The translations under genes were made by a program, and so were the position numbers. A DNA stretch of 36,680 bases from Hymenoscyphus infarciens (Eukaryota; Ascomycota; Leotiomycetes; Helotiales; Helotiaceae), in contig LLCB01000440.1 of assembly GCA_001414345.1 (NCBI GenBank), forward strand, positions 1 to 36,680, read 5' to 3'. The notes beneath the pieces are model-generated. The model saw only the letters and a list, made by a program, of their open reading frames with translations, searched no databases and was not told the DNA's origin. This document shows positions 10,888 to 20,477 of the stretch, one piece after another; the stretch's first letter is position 1; each line of letters opens with the position of its first letter.

Positions 10888-11616
10888 GTGGGGGTTTGAG
10901 GTGTTTGATATGCTAGATATGTGATTTAGGAATGGATTTGGGAGATTGGGCGTTCTATTAACTAACGAACGAGGGGTTGGGGTTAATCTTTAATGTCTGA
11001 ACTCGGAGTGTTTATTCTTCACCGATCTCAAGTTTTGAAGCGAGCGGGAAGGATTTTGTATTTACAAATGTAGTAACCATTCTACTTGTGTGATGTTTTA
11101 TCAAATCTCCAGCTTGGAATGAACCATCAAAATATTATTCTGAGGTTAAGCTATCGCGCTTTCTTAACAGTTGGCTGTTGGACCTGAAGCCTTAACCTCA
11201 ACAACCACGATTCACCACCAAGTCCCAGAATGACGATTGCATGGCAATTACTGTATGAATCTACCATTTCACCTTAGCTAGTTATTAAGTTCGTAGACGG
11301 TGTCTTGTCTCTTTTCTTCCCTTCCTTTTCACTGTGAAAGTGTATACGAATTTCGACAATAACTGGGATTTCGACAGTAAATTCCCCGACAAAAAGCTAA
11401 GTTTCGCACTGTTTACATGTTCTAATATGGCTAGGACTTATATCTGTGGCAGGACGCAATTTATTTGAGCTGTTCACAACGGGGTTCCTCAGATTATCTT
11501 TGGTCAAGGCCGGCCGTTTGGCAGGCTTCGCTGGCTGGAACTCGACTGGTTTAGAAGGGGGTTCTGGTCCCTTTCTCTTTCCTGCTTTATAGGAGGCAGT
11601 GGTCGAATTAGAAGGT
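10888..11616. other. 3' flank, last part of the gene island
   Basis: No gene seen. Composition stays ordinary to about 11600 and then drops sharply to RIP-type AT-rich DNA at the TIR element. Presumably contains the 3' UTR and terminator of the preceding gene. Confidence 0.6.
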
Positions 11617-12506
11617 TAGTGTTTTAGGTTTCCTCGCCTAATCTGTTATCCTATCCTATCTTAACGATCCTTCTCCTTCCTGCCTCTATTTTAAGGCTAT
11701 CCTGCTTAATCCTATCCTAATATATTACTTCTCCTAGCTACTCCGATCCTATTCTGAAATTTGTTCTACTTATTCTTTCCTATTTAAGGTATTAGAGTAG
11801 CCTTTCCTAGCCTATAGAGGAGGCTAGGTAGAGTATATACTAGCCTTAAATATATTATTTATAGTATTATTAGTAGATTTAGTAGAAGTAGTACTACCTA
11901 AGAAAAGCATATAATATTACTTTGTTCTAGGCGTAATAGTCTATAATAGAGCCTTTTTAATAAACCCTGCTTTACTAGGTTCTACTATAGACTATTACAC
12001 CTAGAACGAAGTAGTCTCTAATTAGTATCTAAAAACAGAGGTTTTACTATAGTAAATTAAGTACCTAGTAGAGCACTTATTTAGTACCGTTTAAAAGAAC
12101 TTAGAAGGTAAGTAATAGAATAAAGAGAATTAGGTTATTACTAATCTACTAGAATAATATATAATTTAGATATAATATCTTATCTTTTAGTAGCTTTAAT
12201 AATATTATTATTTTTAATACTTCTTAAATTAGTTTATAATATTAGTACTTTTTATTACTTTTTACTTATTTTAATACTTTTTACTTATATACTTCCTATT
12301 CTATTCTATTCTCTCTAGTACCTCTTCTTACCTAGCCCTCTCTTTTAGTCTTCCTTATCTCTTCTATCTAAATTTAGTATCTCTCTTATCTAATTTAGCC
12401 TAGCCTATAAGTGAAATTAGCTTATTCTCTCCTTTCCTAATAGAGAAGAGTAGCCTATCCTCTCTAGAGTACTAGGCTAACTAAGGCGGGGAAAGCTAAA
12501 ATACTA
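11617..12506. mobile_element. Non-autonomous TIR element, copy 1 (MITE-like)
   Basis: Starts TAGTGTTTTAGG and ends with CTAAAATACTA, whose reverse complement is TAGTATTTTAGC; the outer TA fits a TA target duplication as in Tc1/mariner elements. Subterminal pyrimidine-rich repeats and the inner right-end sequence (GGCTAACTAAGGCGGGGAAA) recur in three more copies at 14280-16954, 18467-18954 and 26420-27315. 890 bp, no coding capacity, RIP-mutated. A 35-bp-arm hairpin (11920-12011) lies inside it. Confidence 0.8.
11920..12011. repeat. Hairpin with 35-bp arms
   Basis: Arms 11920-11954 and 11977-12011 are reverse complements at 31 of 35 positions; all four mismatches are transitions. The loop is 22 bp. 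The arm contains TAGTCTATA, also the core of the palindromes at 57-319. It may be a tiny palindromic insertion inside the TIR element, or a structural part of it. Confidence 0.8.
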
Positions 12507-14279
12507 TAGAAAGGGAATCTTCTTAGCAGTGTAATTCGTTTCTTAGGTGATTTCTAGAGAGTAATATACTAATTTTACTAGAATACTCGATAGCTATATA
12601 AAGATAAATTAGTAAAAGTCGCTAGTAAAGGTCTTCTATATATATATATTAGTACTCGTATCTCTTAAACCTTTTATTCTTTCTAACGAACTAGTGATAA
12701 AGTATTCTTATTTTGAAAAGAGGCTTATAATAGAAAGAAAAGATATAAACGTCTAGACATTAGAGTTAAGAAAGATATAAGATCTTCTCTTCTAATTAAG
12801 AATCTTTAGCTCTATTATTACCTTTAGTATAAACAGTTATAAGATAAGACTAGATAACTAAAGTAAGAATATAGATTAGGATTATAAAACCAACTTTAAC
12901 TAGTCTCCTATTAGATGAAGTATATAGTCTTAAAATCCACCTTAGGTAATATAATACTTCTACTAGAACCTTTATCTCACTATTACCTCTACTCTAAAAA
13001 AGTATCCTAACTCTTCTATAGTTATTCTTTCGTTTTACCCGAGTTCCGACCACTTACTTATAAAAGTCTTTAGCTTATTTATTATATAGAGTCTCTAATC
13101 TTATACTATTAAGAGTAGCTTTATCTCCTTTATAAAGAGTATATATATTCCGTTAATAAATTTAACGCCTTAGCACTATTTAAGCTTATTAATAGATTAG
13201 ACTAAGTAGTAGCGAATCACCTAATTCACCTTCTCTTAGCTTCTTATTTACCTACTATAATATAGATATAATAATATTAATATATATATACTAATATTAT
13301 AGTTTCTCTCGGCTCTAATAGTCTTAAAAAGTTACTCTTAACTAATTATTTCATCTAAAATTACTCTATTACTATATAATAAGTAAAGCTATTCTTAAAT
13401 TAACTCTTTAATATAAAATAAGTTAATTAGAAATTTACTTAAATAACGTTATAAACTAAGAGAGATATCTCTCTTAACCTTCTATAGAGTAGTAATCGCT
13501 CTAAGCTCTCTAAAAGAGTTATAATATTTACTAATAAACTATTATATTTACTACTAAACTAACTACTTTACTAAAAGATAAGTAGGAGATAACTTAATTT
13601 AGGTATTTAGTTAGTAGACATAGAAGATATAATTTAGATAGTAGATAACTACGAGTATAGTAGATATATTCTAAATATTATATTATTAGTACTTTTAGTA
13701 ATTTTTTTAGAGAGTTTAGATACTTAAAAGCTAGCCTTTTAAGTACTTGCTTTTAGTAGATATTTAGGAAGTATTAATTATAGAATAGATATTATAGTTT
13801 TATCTCTTTATATATCTTATTTATTATTTCTATTCTAGCTACTTAGTAACGGAATACTACTAAATTTACTTATAAAGATATTATTTACTTTAGAAAGTAG
13901 ATATATAGATATAGAGTTATAAACTAGAGTCGCTATAAGAGTATAGCTTAGCGTATTAACGGAATAGAAGTGTCTATAAAATAGACCTTCGACAGTTCTA
14001 CGCGAGACTTCTAATAGACACGGAGGAAAGGTTATATTAGAGAATCGAAGAAGAGCGGAAAGCGTTATATAGTATTATACGAAGTAATATCGAGAGAGTA
14101 TAGATTCGAAGACAGAGCTCTTTATAAGTGTCTATTTAGTTCGTATTTTAAACTTCTAATTTATTCGTCGAATCGAGCTAGTATAGACTACTTTTCATTT
14201 CTTATACTATTTAGTAATTATATAGTAAATTACTTACTAAAAAGAATTTACTAAAAATATAGATTAGTAATACTATTAT
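12507..14279. other. Unidentified RIP-mutated repeat DNA
   Basis: 1.77 kb of AT-rich, CpA/TpG-poor sequence between two TIR elements. Read on both strands, I found no transposase, reverse transcriptase or integrase motif and no clear terminal repeats. Slightly less degraded parts (about 13900-14170) keep CG dinucleotides. Probably a further dead transposon, class unknown. Confidence 0.5.
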
Positions 14280-14603
14280 TAGTGTTTAAACTTTCTCTAT
14301 CTCTTTTATTATTCTAGTCTTCTTATATAAGCCTTTCTAATCCTGTCTCTAATTTAAAGCTATTCTATCTTCTTATATTCTAATATATTACTTCTCTCTT
14401 CTACTTCTATTCTTCTCTAAGATTTAATCCACTTATTCGATTCTATTCTAGAGTATTAAATCTATTACTTCTCGTCTTAGATAGAGGCTAGGCTAGGTTT
14501 ATACTAGCTTATAAAATAATATATCTTATGTTTTAGTAGTCTTAGTAGAATTATTATTTTTAATAATTTTTACTTATTTTAAGAGTTTACTACTTTTATT
14601 ATA

Positions 14604-14715
14604 TATTATAGAAAAAGAGAGTCTTACGTAACCTCTTTTCTCTATATATATAGTAGAGTTTTTACTTTTAAATATAAAGCTTCTTATAGTGTTTTTACTC
14701 TAAAAATACGTTATA
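14604..14715 (+). repeat. Left LTR of TRIM-like copy A
   Basis: 112 bp, the same length as 16612-16723 and collinear with it throughout; differences are mainly transitions (for example ACGTAACC against ATATAACT). Confidence 0.75.
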
Positions 14716-15156
14716 GTTATAAGCCTAGTTTATATTTATAGTATATCTTATACTTTTAGTATACTCTATAATATCTTTAACTTCTACTTATATATTTAAT
14801 ATTACTATATATTTAGAACGCTCTCCGCTATTAGAGTTAGTATAATTAACCTCCTCTTACTTAGAAGCTCTTCGTAGAAGATATAAGCCTAGTTATATAC
14901 GAAGCTAGTATATCTCTTTAATTAGTAGCTTACTCTCTCGACGAGCTTATATAAAGCTCTTTACAAAAGGTATAAAGCTTAGCTACGAAGCTAGCTACTA
15001 CTACTCTTAGAGATGCCTTTTTAAAACTAGAAGTCTAGTAGCGTACTAGCTTATCTTAAGAGATACTCGAAGATATATTCGAATTTAGAAGCCTAGTACT
15101 CTACGAAGCTAGTATATATAACGCTAACTACGAGCTACTATATCTATAAACGCTAT

Positions 15157-15312
15157 TGTGACGGTTTCAGACCTGTCACGTGACTCCTCACTATCTAGCA
15201 GAATCCTATATATTAGCATCGTTTAGAGCTATCTTCGCTCTTTACTTTTAGTTTTCGTATTAATAACTACGAATAGACTACTTCTCTACTCTACTCCTAC
15301 CTTATTATTATA
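15157..15312 (+). repeat. Left LTR (156 bp), less RIP-mutated
   Basis: Retains TGTGACGG, CAGACCTGTCACGTGAC and AGCAGAA, including a CACGTG box at 15177-15182. The right LTR has TpA where this copy has TpG or CpA. Confidence 0.88.
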
Positions 15313-15558
15313 TTAAACGAAAAGTTATCTTTCTTATTCTATAAAGGATTTAAAATATATTAGGCTCTTAACCTTACTTCTATTCTAGTCTCTCTACCGC
15401 CGACTCTACGACTCTCTTTTAAACAGCTCCTAGATATCTATATATACGCTCTATAACTCTATAGCTTCAGTTCTCTTTATAACACTGAACCTCTTTAAAT
15501 AGCTTCCTAGATCTCTCGCTAGTAACCTCTAAATTAATATTAAGCTTAAGACCTCTCT

Positions 15559-15620
15559 CTAGTATCTTCGGATCCCCTTCTTCTAGTATCTTCAGATCCC
15601 CTTCTTCTAGTATCTATAGA
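15559..15620 (+). repeat. 24-bp tandem repeat, about 2.6 units
   Basis: The unit begins CTAGTATCTTCGGATCCCCT; it repeats at 24-bp spacing (15559, 15583, 15607) inside the nested LTR element. Confidence 0.8.
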
Positions 15621-16042
15621 CTCTCTCTCTCTCTCTTTAAATAGCTAGTATCTAACTACTCTAATAATAGACTCTAATATCGTATACTAGATATATAACT
15701 TTAGCTCTCTTATTAAGAAGAAACATTAATACACTCGTATAATCGACGCTTTAATAAGATAGCTTATCTAGCTCGTTATTAGTTAATCTAAGCCTTCTAC
15801 TATTAAGAGGCTCTACGCTCTAATAAGAGTAGCTTTTTAAGCAGACCTTCTTACTTTCAGCTATATTGTTTTCTAATAACTCTCGAAGCCTTCTCCTTCT
15901 TCTCCTTCTAATATTATAAAAGCTCTTAAAGCCTATACTTCAGTAATCGATAAAGTTATAAAAGTATACGCTAGTCGCTTAGCAGATTATATAGATTAGT
16001 ATTAGAGAGCGAATATAGAGAGTTTTAGACAACTTAGTATAT

Positions 16043-16110
16043 AGCTAGTATCTTACTACTCTTATAAAGCTAGTATCTTACTACTCTTATAGAGCTAGTA
16101 TCTTATAACT
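16043..16110 (+). repeat. 25-bp tandem repeat, about 2.7 units
   Basis: AGCTAGTATCTTACTACTCT units start at 16043, 16068 and 16093. They lie in the same LTR element just before its right end and share the word CTAGTATCTT with the 24-bp array. Confidence 0.8.
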
Positions 16111-16220
16111 ACCTTAGTAGAATAAAGGGCAAGAGTATAGACTAGGACTAGTAGATATATAGATAAATAAGTATATAGGTTTCTAGAGCTCGAGAGCGAG
16201 CTCTACTAAAGAGAGAGAAA

Positions 16221-16376
16221 TATAACAGTTTTAGACCTATTACGTAACTCCTCACCGCCTAGTAGAATCCTATATATTAGTATCGTTTAGAGCTGTCTTT
16301 GCTCTTTACCTTTAGTTTTCACGTTAATAACTACGAATAGACTACTTCTCTACTCTACTCCTGTCTTATTATTATA
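16221..16376 (+). repeat. Right LTR (156 bp), more RIP-mutated
   Basis: Begins TATAACAGTTTTAGACC. It differs from the left LTR mainly by C-to-T at CpA and G-to-A at TpG, but keeps CACCGCC where the left LTR reads CACTATC. Confidence 0.88.
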
Positions 16377-16611
16377 GCTATCTACTATCTTTACTAAAGC
16401 TAGAGCTAATAATATACTAGAGATTAAGAGAGAATATTAGATAGGATTTAAAAGTAGAAACTTACTTTTAAGAATATTATCTAGAATTACTATTTAGAAG
16501 TATACTTCGTAGAATTCTAGAGTGGAAATAGAGAGTAATATAGTTAAGAGGTTCTTTTATAATCTAGTTTTATTATAAGCCTAAGAAGCTATCTTCTAGA
16601 CCTAAGAGATA

Positions 16612-16723
16612 TATTATAGAAAAAGAGAGTCTTATATAACTTCTTTTCTCTCTATATATAATAGAGTTTTCACTTTTGAATATAAAGCATCTTAGAGCGT
16701 TTTTAACTTAAAAATACGTTATA
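16612..16723 (+). repeat. Right LTR of TRIM-like copy A
   Basis: 112 bp, paired with 14604-14715 and followed directly by the TTATA duplication. Confidence 0.75.
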
Positions 16724-16954
16724 TTATACTTTGCTTTTTATCTTCTATTCTATCTACTCCTAGCTTATTCTTTTCTCTTCTAGTCTCTCTTTTTTACTTT
16801 TCTAGCTACTTCTATTCTATTTTAGTAACTATTCTACTTAATCGAGCCTAGCTTATAAGTGAAAATAGTTTATTCTCTTCTATCTAAATAGAGAGAGATA
16901 TTCTATTCTATCTAGAGCTCTAGGCTAACTTAGACGAGAAAAGCTAAAATACTA

Positions 16955-17469
16955 ACTATTATAACTTCCGCTACTATCTATATCTTTCTATAAAGCTTTA
17001 AAGTATACTAAGATAGTAAGGTCTTTTAATAAAGTTATTCTTAAAATAGAGAGCTACTAATATAGCTACTATTACGCTAGTAACTATAATATATCTATAA
17101 TTAAGAGTAGTATAGTATTACTATACTAAATAAGAGAGATATACTATAGTATTATAAGATATAAATAAATTAAAAGTTAGATTCGTAAATACTATCTTAG
17201 AAGTATATTTATAAATTAAGCTTTTTTATATAAGAGATTTATAAATATAATACTAAGGCTTAATTTGAATAATTCGATTTATAAATAAAAGCTTTTTACT
17301 AAATAGATTTATAATTTAAGAGGAGATTTATAAATCGAATTAATTCGATTTAACTTTTATATACTAGGCGTAGTATTTTCTAAACGTCTCTTAGCTCGTT
17401 ACTACTTTTTAGTACGCTTTTAGTACTAAAACTAAGCTAAAACTACCTATATATCTACTTTTATTCTTT
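16955..17469. other. AT-rich flank of the mariner-like relic
   Basis: Low-complexity RIP-mutated DNA without a recognised gene. It holds four GATTTATAA words at about 17236-17330 and a perfect 16-bp inverted repeat (17271-17286 with 17326-17341), possibly subterminal sites of the transposon on its right. The transposon's true left end was not found. Confidence 0.5.
17271..17341. repeat. Perfect 16-bp inverted repeat
   Basis: AATTCGATTTATAAAT at 17271-17286 and its exact reverse complement at 17326-17341, separated by 39 bp. Confidence 0.8.
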
Positions 17470-19380
17470 TAATTAATTAATAACTATAATATATAATAGT
17501 AAAAAAACACTAAAGATCTAAAAGTCGCTAGGTTTTAAAGTAAAAGACTTCTTAATATAAGATCCTAGTTTAGTAGCGTACTATTATTATTAGTAGAAGT
17601 AGATAGAATACTAATAAGTAAGAGTTACTTATTTAGATATAAGATAACCTAGATTATATATCTATTTTAGAGAGTAGTATTAGAGATATTAGAAAGAGAG
17701 CTAAAGATAATACTACTTATACTTAGAATAGTAATATAAGAGGCTAAAGACTTGAAACAAAGGCGAATGTTTAAAATAAGCCTTATTCTAGCTAGTATAT
17801 TAAACTCACTCTTAAGCTATAAAAGAGGATTATTATAAAAGTTATTTATTTATAAGAGTCTTACTAAAAGTTGAATATTATATACCTTTATAAGCTAGGA
17901 CTTTAGAGTAACTAAGATAAGAGTAAAAACCTATTTGAGTTATTATTTTAATAAGTCTTATATAATACTAGTTACTCTTTTATAAAAGAAGGATTAAAGC
18001 TTAAACTTACGCTTAAAATTATAATATAACGTATTAAATTAGTAAAGCGTCTCTTAAACGAAGACCTCTTAAAAGTTATATTTATAAACGCTATAGTAAT
18101 ATATATAAAATTAGATAAGAGAGCTAATTAGTACTAATAGAAGATAGATAAATACTACTATAAAGATATATAATATAAGATAGTTAAGAGGTATTCTAAT
18201 AGATAATTCTTTAGTACTATTTGCCTAGGTTCTTACTAAGGTCTATATTATATATATAATCTAGAAATAATATAATAGATTAAGAACGCGGAGGTGTATT
18301 TAGCTAAGGCTAATATAGTATAGCTATATCTTATAAAAGCTGAATTTAATTAGTAAGAAAGAGAAAAAAAGAGATACTAAGCTAGTAAAGAACGTAGAGT
18401 ACTTAGAAGAAGAGCTAAATTATATAATTACCTATAAAAGCTAGTATATAAGCGAGAGAATAAGAGTAGTGTTTTAGGTTTCTCTACCTAATCTATTATT
18501 CTATTCTACCTCGACGCTTCTTCTCTCTTCTACCTCTATTTTAAGACTAGCTCGCCTTCTTCTATTCTTAAATTCTAGCTTTCCTAGCTACTCCTATTCT
18601 ATAGTACTTACTTACCTTTCCTTACTAAATATCGAGGCTAAGATAAAAAGAGTTAAGCTAGTTAATTTCACTTAAAGCCTAGAAAGTAGGTAGAAAAGAG
18701 AGTCTAGGTCCTAATTAGAAGGTTACCTTCCTAATCCTACTCTAGCCTAGTCTCCTTTTTTTATCTACCTAGCTACTCCTATCCTATTTTTAGAACTTTC
18801 CTAGCTACTTCTATTCTAGTTAGAGTATCTAGTCTACTAAACTTAGCCTAGTCTTAATTCTAATCTAGCCTAGCCTCTTCTATTCTTACCTAGGTAAGTA
18901 GCCTATTCTATCCTAAGTACTAGGCTAACTAAAGCGGGGAAAGCTAAAACACTAGATAAGAGTAAGAGAGAGATGGATTAGTACTAGCTTTATAAGAGAT
19001 ATCTTAAGCTAAAGCTCTTTTCGTAGTATAAGAAGTTATATAAGAAGAGAAGAGGTAAGGTTATATACTTAATTATAGATACTACTAGCCTATATTCTTA
19101 TAGAGTAGCTAAAGAGGTTTTATACTATTATTCTAGTTAATAGCTTCTTTATTCTCCCTAGTTACTAGATATAAATCTAATAGAGTAGATATAGTTATAT
19201 ATATAAAAGCAGCTATATAAGAGAAGAGTATAACCTAGGAATAAGGTAGATTTAAAGCGTATATAGGTAGAGAAGTGGAACTAGATACTCTAGAGTATAA
19301 TAGATAATATTATAGTAAAGTTAAGAAAGACTCTTAAAAAGGTTATATATTATAGAAGAGATAATGATTTCTATGGATAA
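17470..19380 (+). pseudogene. Dead Tc1/mariner (Fot1-like) DDE transposase, split by a TIR element
   Basis: Plus-strand reading shows the skeleton of the fungal DDE-superfamily (mariner/Fot1-type) transposase with many TAG/TAA stops where CAG/CAA/TGG would be. Recognisable pieces in order: GSYQGLYYIYN (family form GP-H-Y) near 18230, a charged helical linker with an RKKR-like run (about 18350-18410), LIIDTTSLYS near 19070 (family form I-MEDNASH), LLYSPQLLDINLIE near 19155 (family form L-PPNSPDLN-IE), and VIYYRRDNDFYG at the end (family form GGNEYREG). The linker and the catalytic C-terminal half are separated by the TIR element at 18467-18954. The catalytic acidic residues sit in context, but the frame is multiply broken, so it is inactive. 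Ends are approximate. Confidence 0.75.
18467..18954. mobile_element. Non-autonomous TIR element, copy 3
   Basis: 488 bp. Left end TAGTGTTTTAGGTTTCTC; right end, reverse-complemented, TAGTGTTTTAGCTTTCCCCG. The outer TA at each end fits a TA duplication. It lies inside the transposase relic. Shortest of the four copies, and it contains an internal second start-like segment near 18710 (CCTAATTAGAAGG). Confidence 0.85.
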
Positions 19381-19783
19381 AGTATCTATTCTATTACTTT
19401 TTATATAATAATACTTAATTTTATATAATATATGTGTAGTAGAGGTGAAAAAAGAGGGTTGTGTTTAAGCGAGAAACTGAGCTGAAAATTAGCTGAGGAC
19501 GCTTAGAAAATACTAGGCCGAGTAGAGATTCGCGAATCGAGGGCGCGAACTAAACAGGCCCTAGGCTATAGGCAACTCCGGAAACTGAGAGCTCCAACAG
19601 CTCAGAAGCCAGTACTAGTAGCAGAGCGACTAAGCGAATAAAACCAAACCATTTTTTAACTCAACGCTACTAAGCCACACCAATCATACTTAAATAATCG
19701 CCTCCCCTCTAAACATCTAAAACGCTCTTTCAAATATACAAGAAAAACCAAAATCCTACGTTATCACACATTCCACGACTAAC
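19381..19783. promoter_or_regulatory. Start of second gene island, promoter of the small ORF
   Basis: Composition returns to normal from about 19440. A CCAAT-type word (ACCAATCATACTTAAATAA, about 19679-19697) precedes a pyrimidine/A-rich leader and the ATG at 19784. The palindrome GATTCGCGAATC lies near 19528. No other gene seen. Confidence 0.45.
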
Positions 19784-20017
19784 ATGAATACAACAAACCA
19801 CCAAGGCGAATGCCTCACAGCACCCGAACGAGAAGCCGCCGAAATGGCGAAGACACTAGCTGCGTGTGGTGTAGGCATTCTCTTCGGAATTGGCATCGGA
19901 GTCGCTATAATGAAGGGTCTCGATCTATGGGCAGATTATCTCAACGCACGTACTAGAGCTCGCAATGCGTGTGAGACCGGGACGCAGACGCAGATGGAGA
20001 TTCTGACAGTGAGTTAA
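19784..20017 (+). CDS. Small predicted membrane protein, 77 aa (or ~92 aa if spliced)
   Basis: Not recognised. A 77-residue ORF with good ATG context (AACATG), a polar N-terminus (MNTTNHQGECLTAPEREAAE), one glycine-rich hydrophobic segment (CGVGILFGIGIGVAIM, about 29-44) and a charged tail. The stop overlaps a strong donor: ACA is followed by GTGAGT at 20009. Splicing to the acceptor GACAG at 20079 (71-nt intron, possible branch GCTGATT) would replace the last residues by a basic tail ending at TAG 20128-20130, about 92 residues in all. Codon composition is normal, unlike the RIP blocks on both sides. It may be a real orphan gene or a fragment. Confidence 0.5.
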   Translation: MNTTNHQGECLTAPEREAAEMAKTLAACGVGILFGIGIGVAIMKGLDLWADYLNARTRARNACETGTQTQMEILTVS

Positions 20018-20130
20018 GCTCTTGTTTTATCCTCGGTATATATATATATTTAGAAGCTGATTGAATTTTGAAAAGACAGAGAGTATTATCGACGCGATAT
20101 ATGCACAAAACAAGCAGAAGCAGAGGCTAG

Positions 20131-20316
20131 TAGTTGAGAAGCCGCACTGGGAGAAATGGTTTTAAATGATACGGGTGCGTGTGCGGGTGCGGGTGCTAAG
20201 TTGGTCTTCGACGGGCGCAGGTTCCCAACATTGTGCACTATTTGCGGCTTGGAAGATGTATGGCTCATTCAAGTACTTTGGTTGTACGCACCAGTACTGA
20301 TACGCACTAGCCTAGG
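20131..20316. other. Short intergenic stretch
   Basis: No gene. It contains a GTGCGGGTGC-type repeat near 20170-20198 and ends at the CTAGG that flanks the TIR element. Confidence 0.5.
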
Positions 20317-20477
20317 TACGGCATCCTGAAAGCAAATCGCAAATCGCGCAAGTCAAGTAGTAGAAGGCCCCTAAGAAATATCGCAAATCGCAAATCATCC
20401 CTTGCTGTCACCTTGTTCTTATACTCTCTTCTTTTCTCTTTCTTCGTTTCTTAGAGAAAAAAAAAACACGCTCTCTT

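Larger units (their letters stand above)
15157..16376 (+). mobile_element. Second short LTR element, nested in copy A
   Basis: 156-bp direct repeats at 15157-15312 and 16221-16376, flanked on both sides by GCTAT (15152-15156 and 16377-16381). The left repeat begins TGTGACGG, the right one TATAACAG, the RIP product of the same bases. A purine tract (AAAGAGAGAGAAA, about 16208-16220) directly precedes the right LTR and fits a polypurine tract. The 908-bp interior encodes nothing recognisable and contains two short tandem arrays. Non-autonomous, 1,220 bp. Confidence 0.88.
14604..16723 (+). mobile_element. Short non-autonomous LTR element (TRIM-like), copy A
   Basis: Direct terminal repeats of 112 bp at 14604-14715 and 16612-16723 (start TATTATAGAAAAAGAGAGTC, end TACGTTATA), flanked by the 5-bp duplication TTATA (14599-14603 and 16724-16728). 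The TA ends are what RIP would make of TG...CA. Without its own insertion (15157-16376) the element is about 0.9 kb, too small for pol, and it matches copies at 31987-32775 and 34483-35526. No TGG-type primer binding site is evident after the left repeat. In copy B the similarity runs about 20 bp past this LTR end, so the true LTR may be longer. Confidence 0.75.
14280..16954. mobile_element. TIR element, copy 2, split by nested LTR elements
   Basis: The left part (14280-14603, starting TAGTGTTTAAAC) follows the order of copy 1's left half; the right part (16729-16954, ending GCTAAAATACTA) matches copy 1's right half, including CTCTAGGCTAACT. Removing the inserted 14604-16723 element and one 5-bp duplication leaves about 550 bp. 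The outer level of a three-level nest. Confidence 0.75.
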
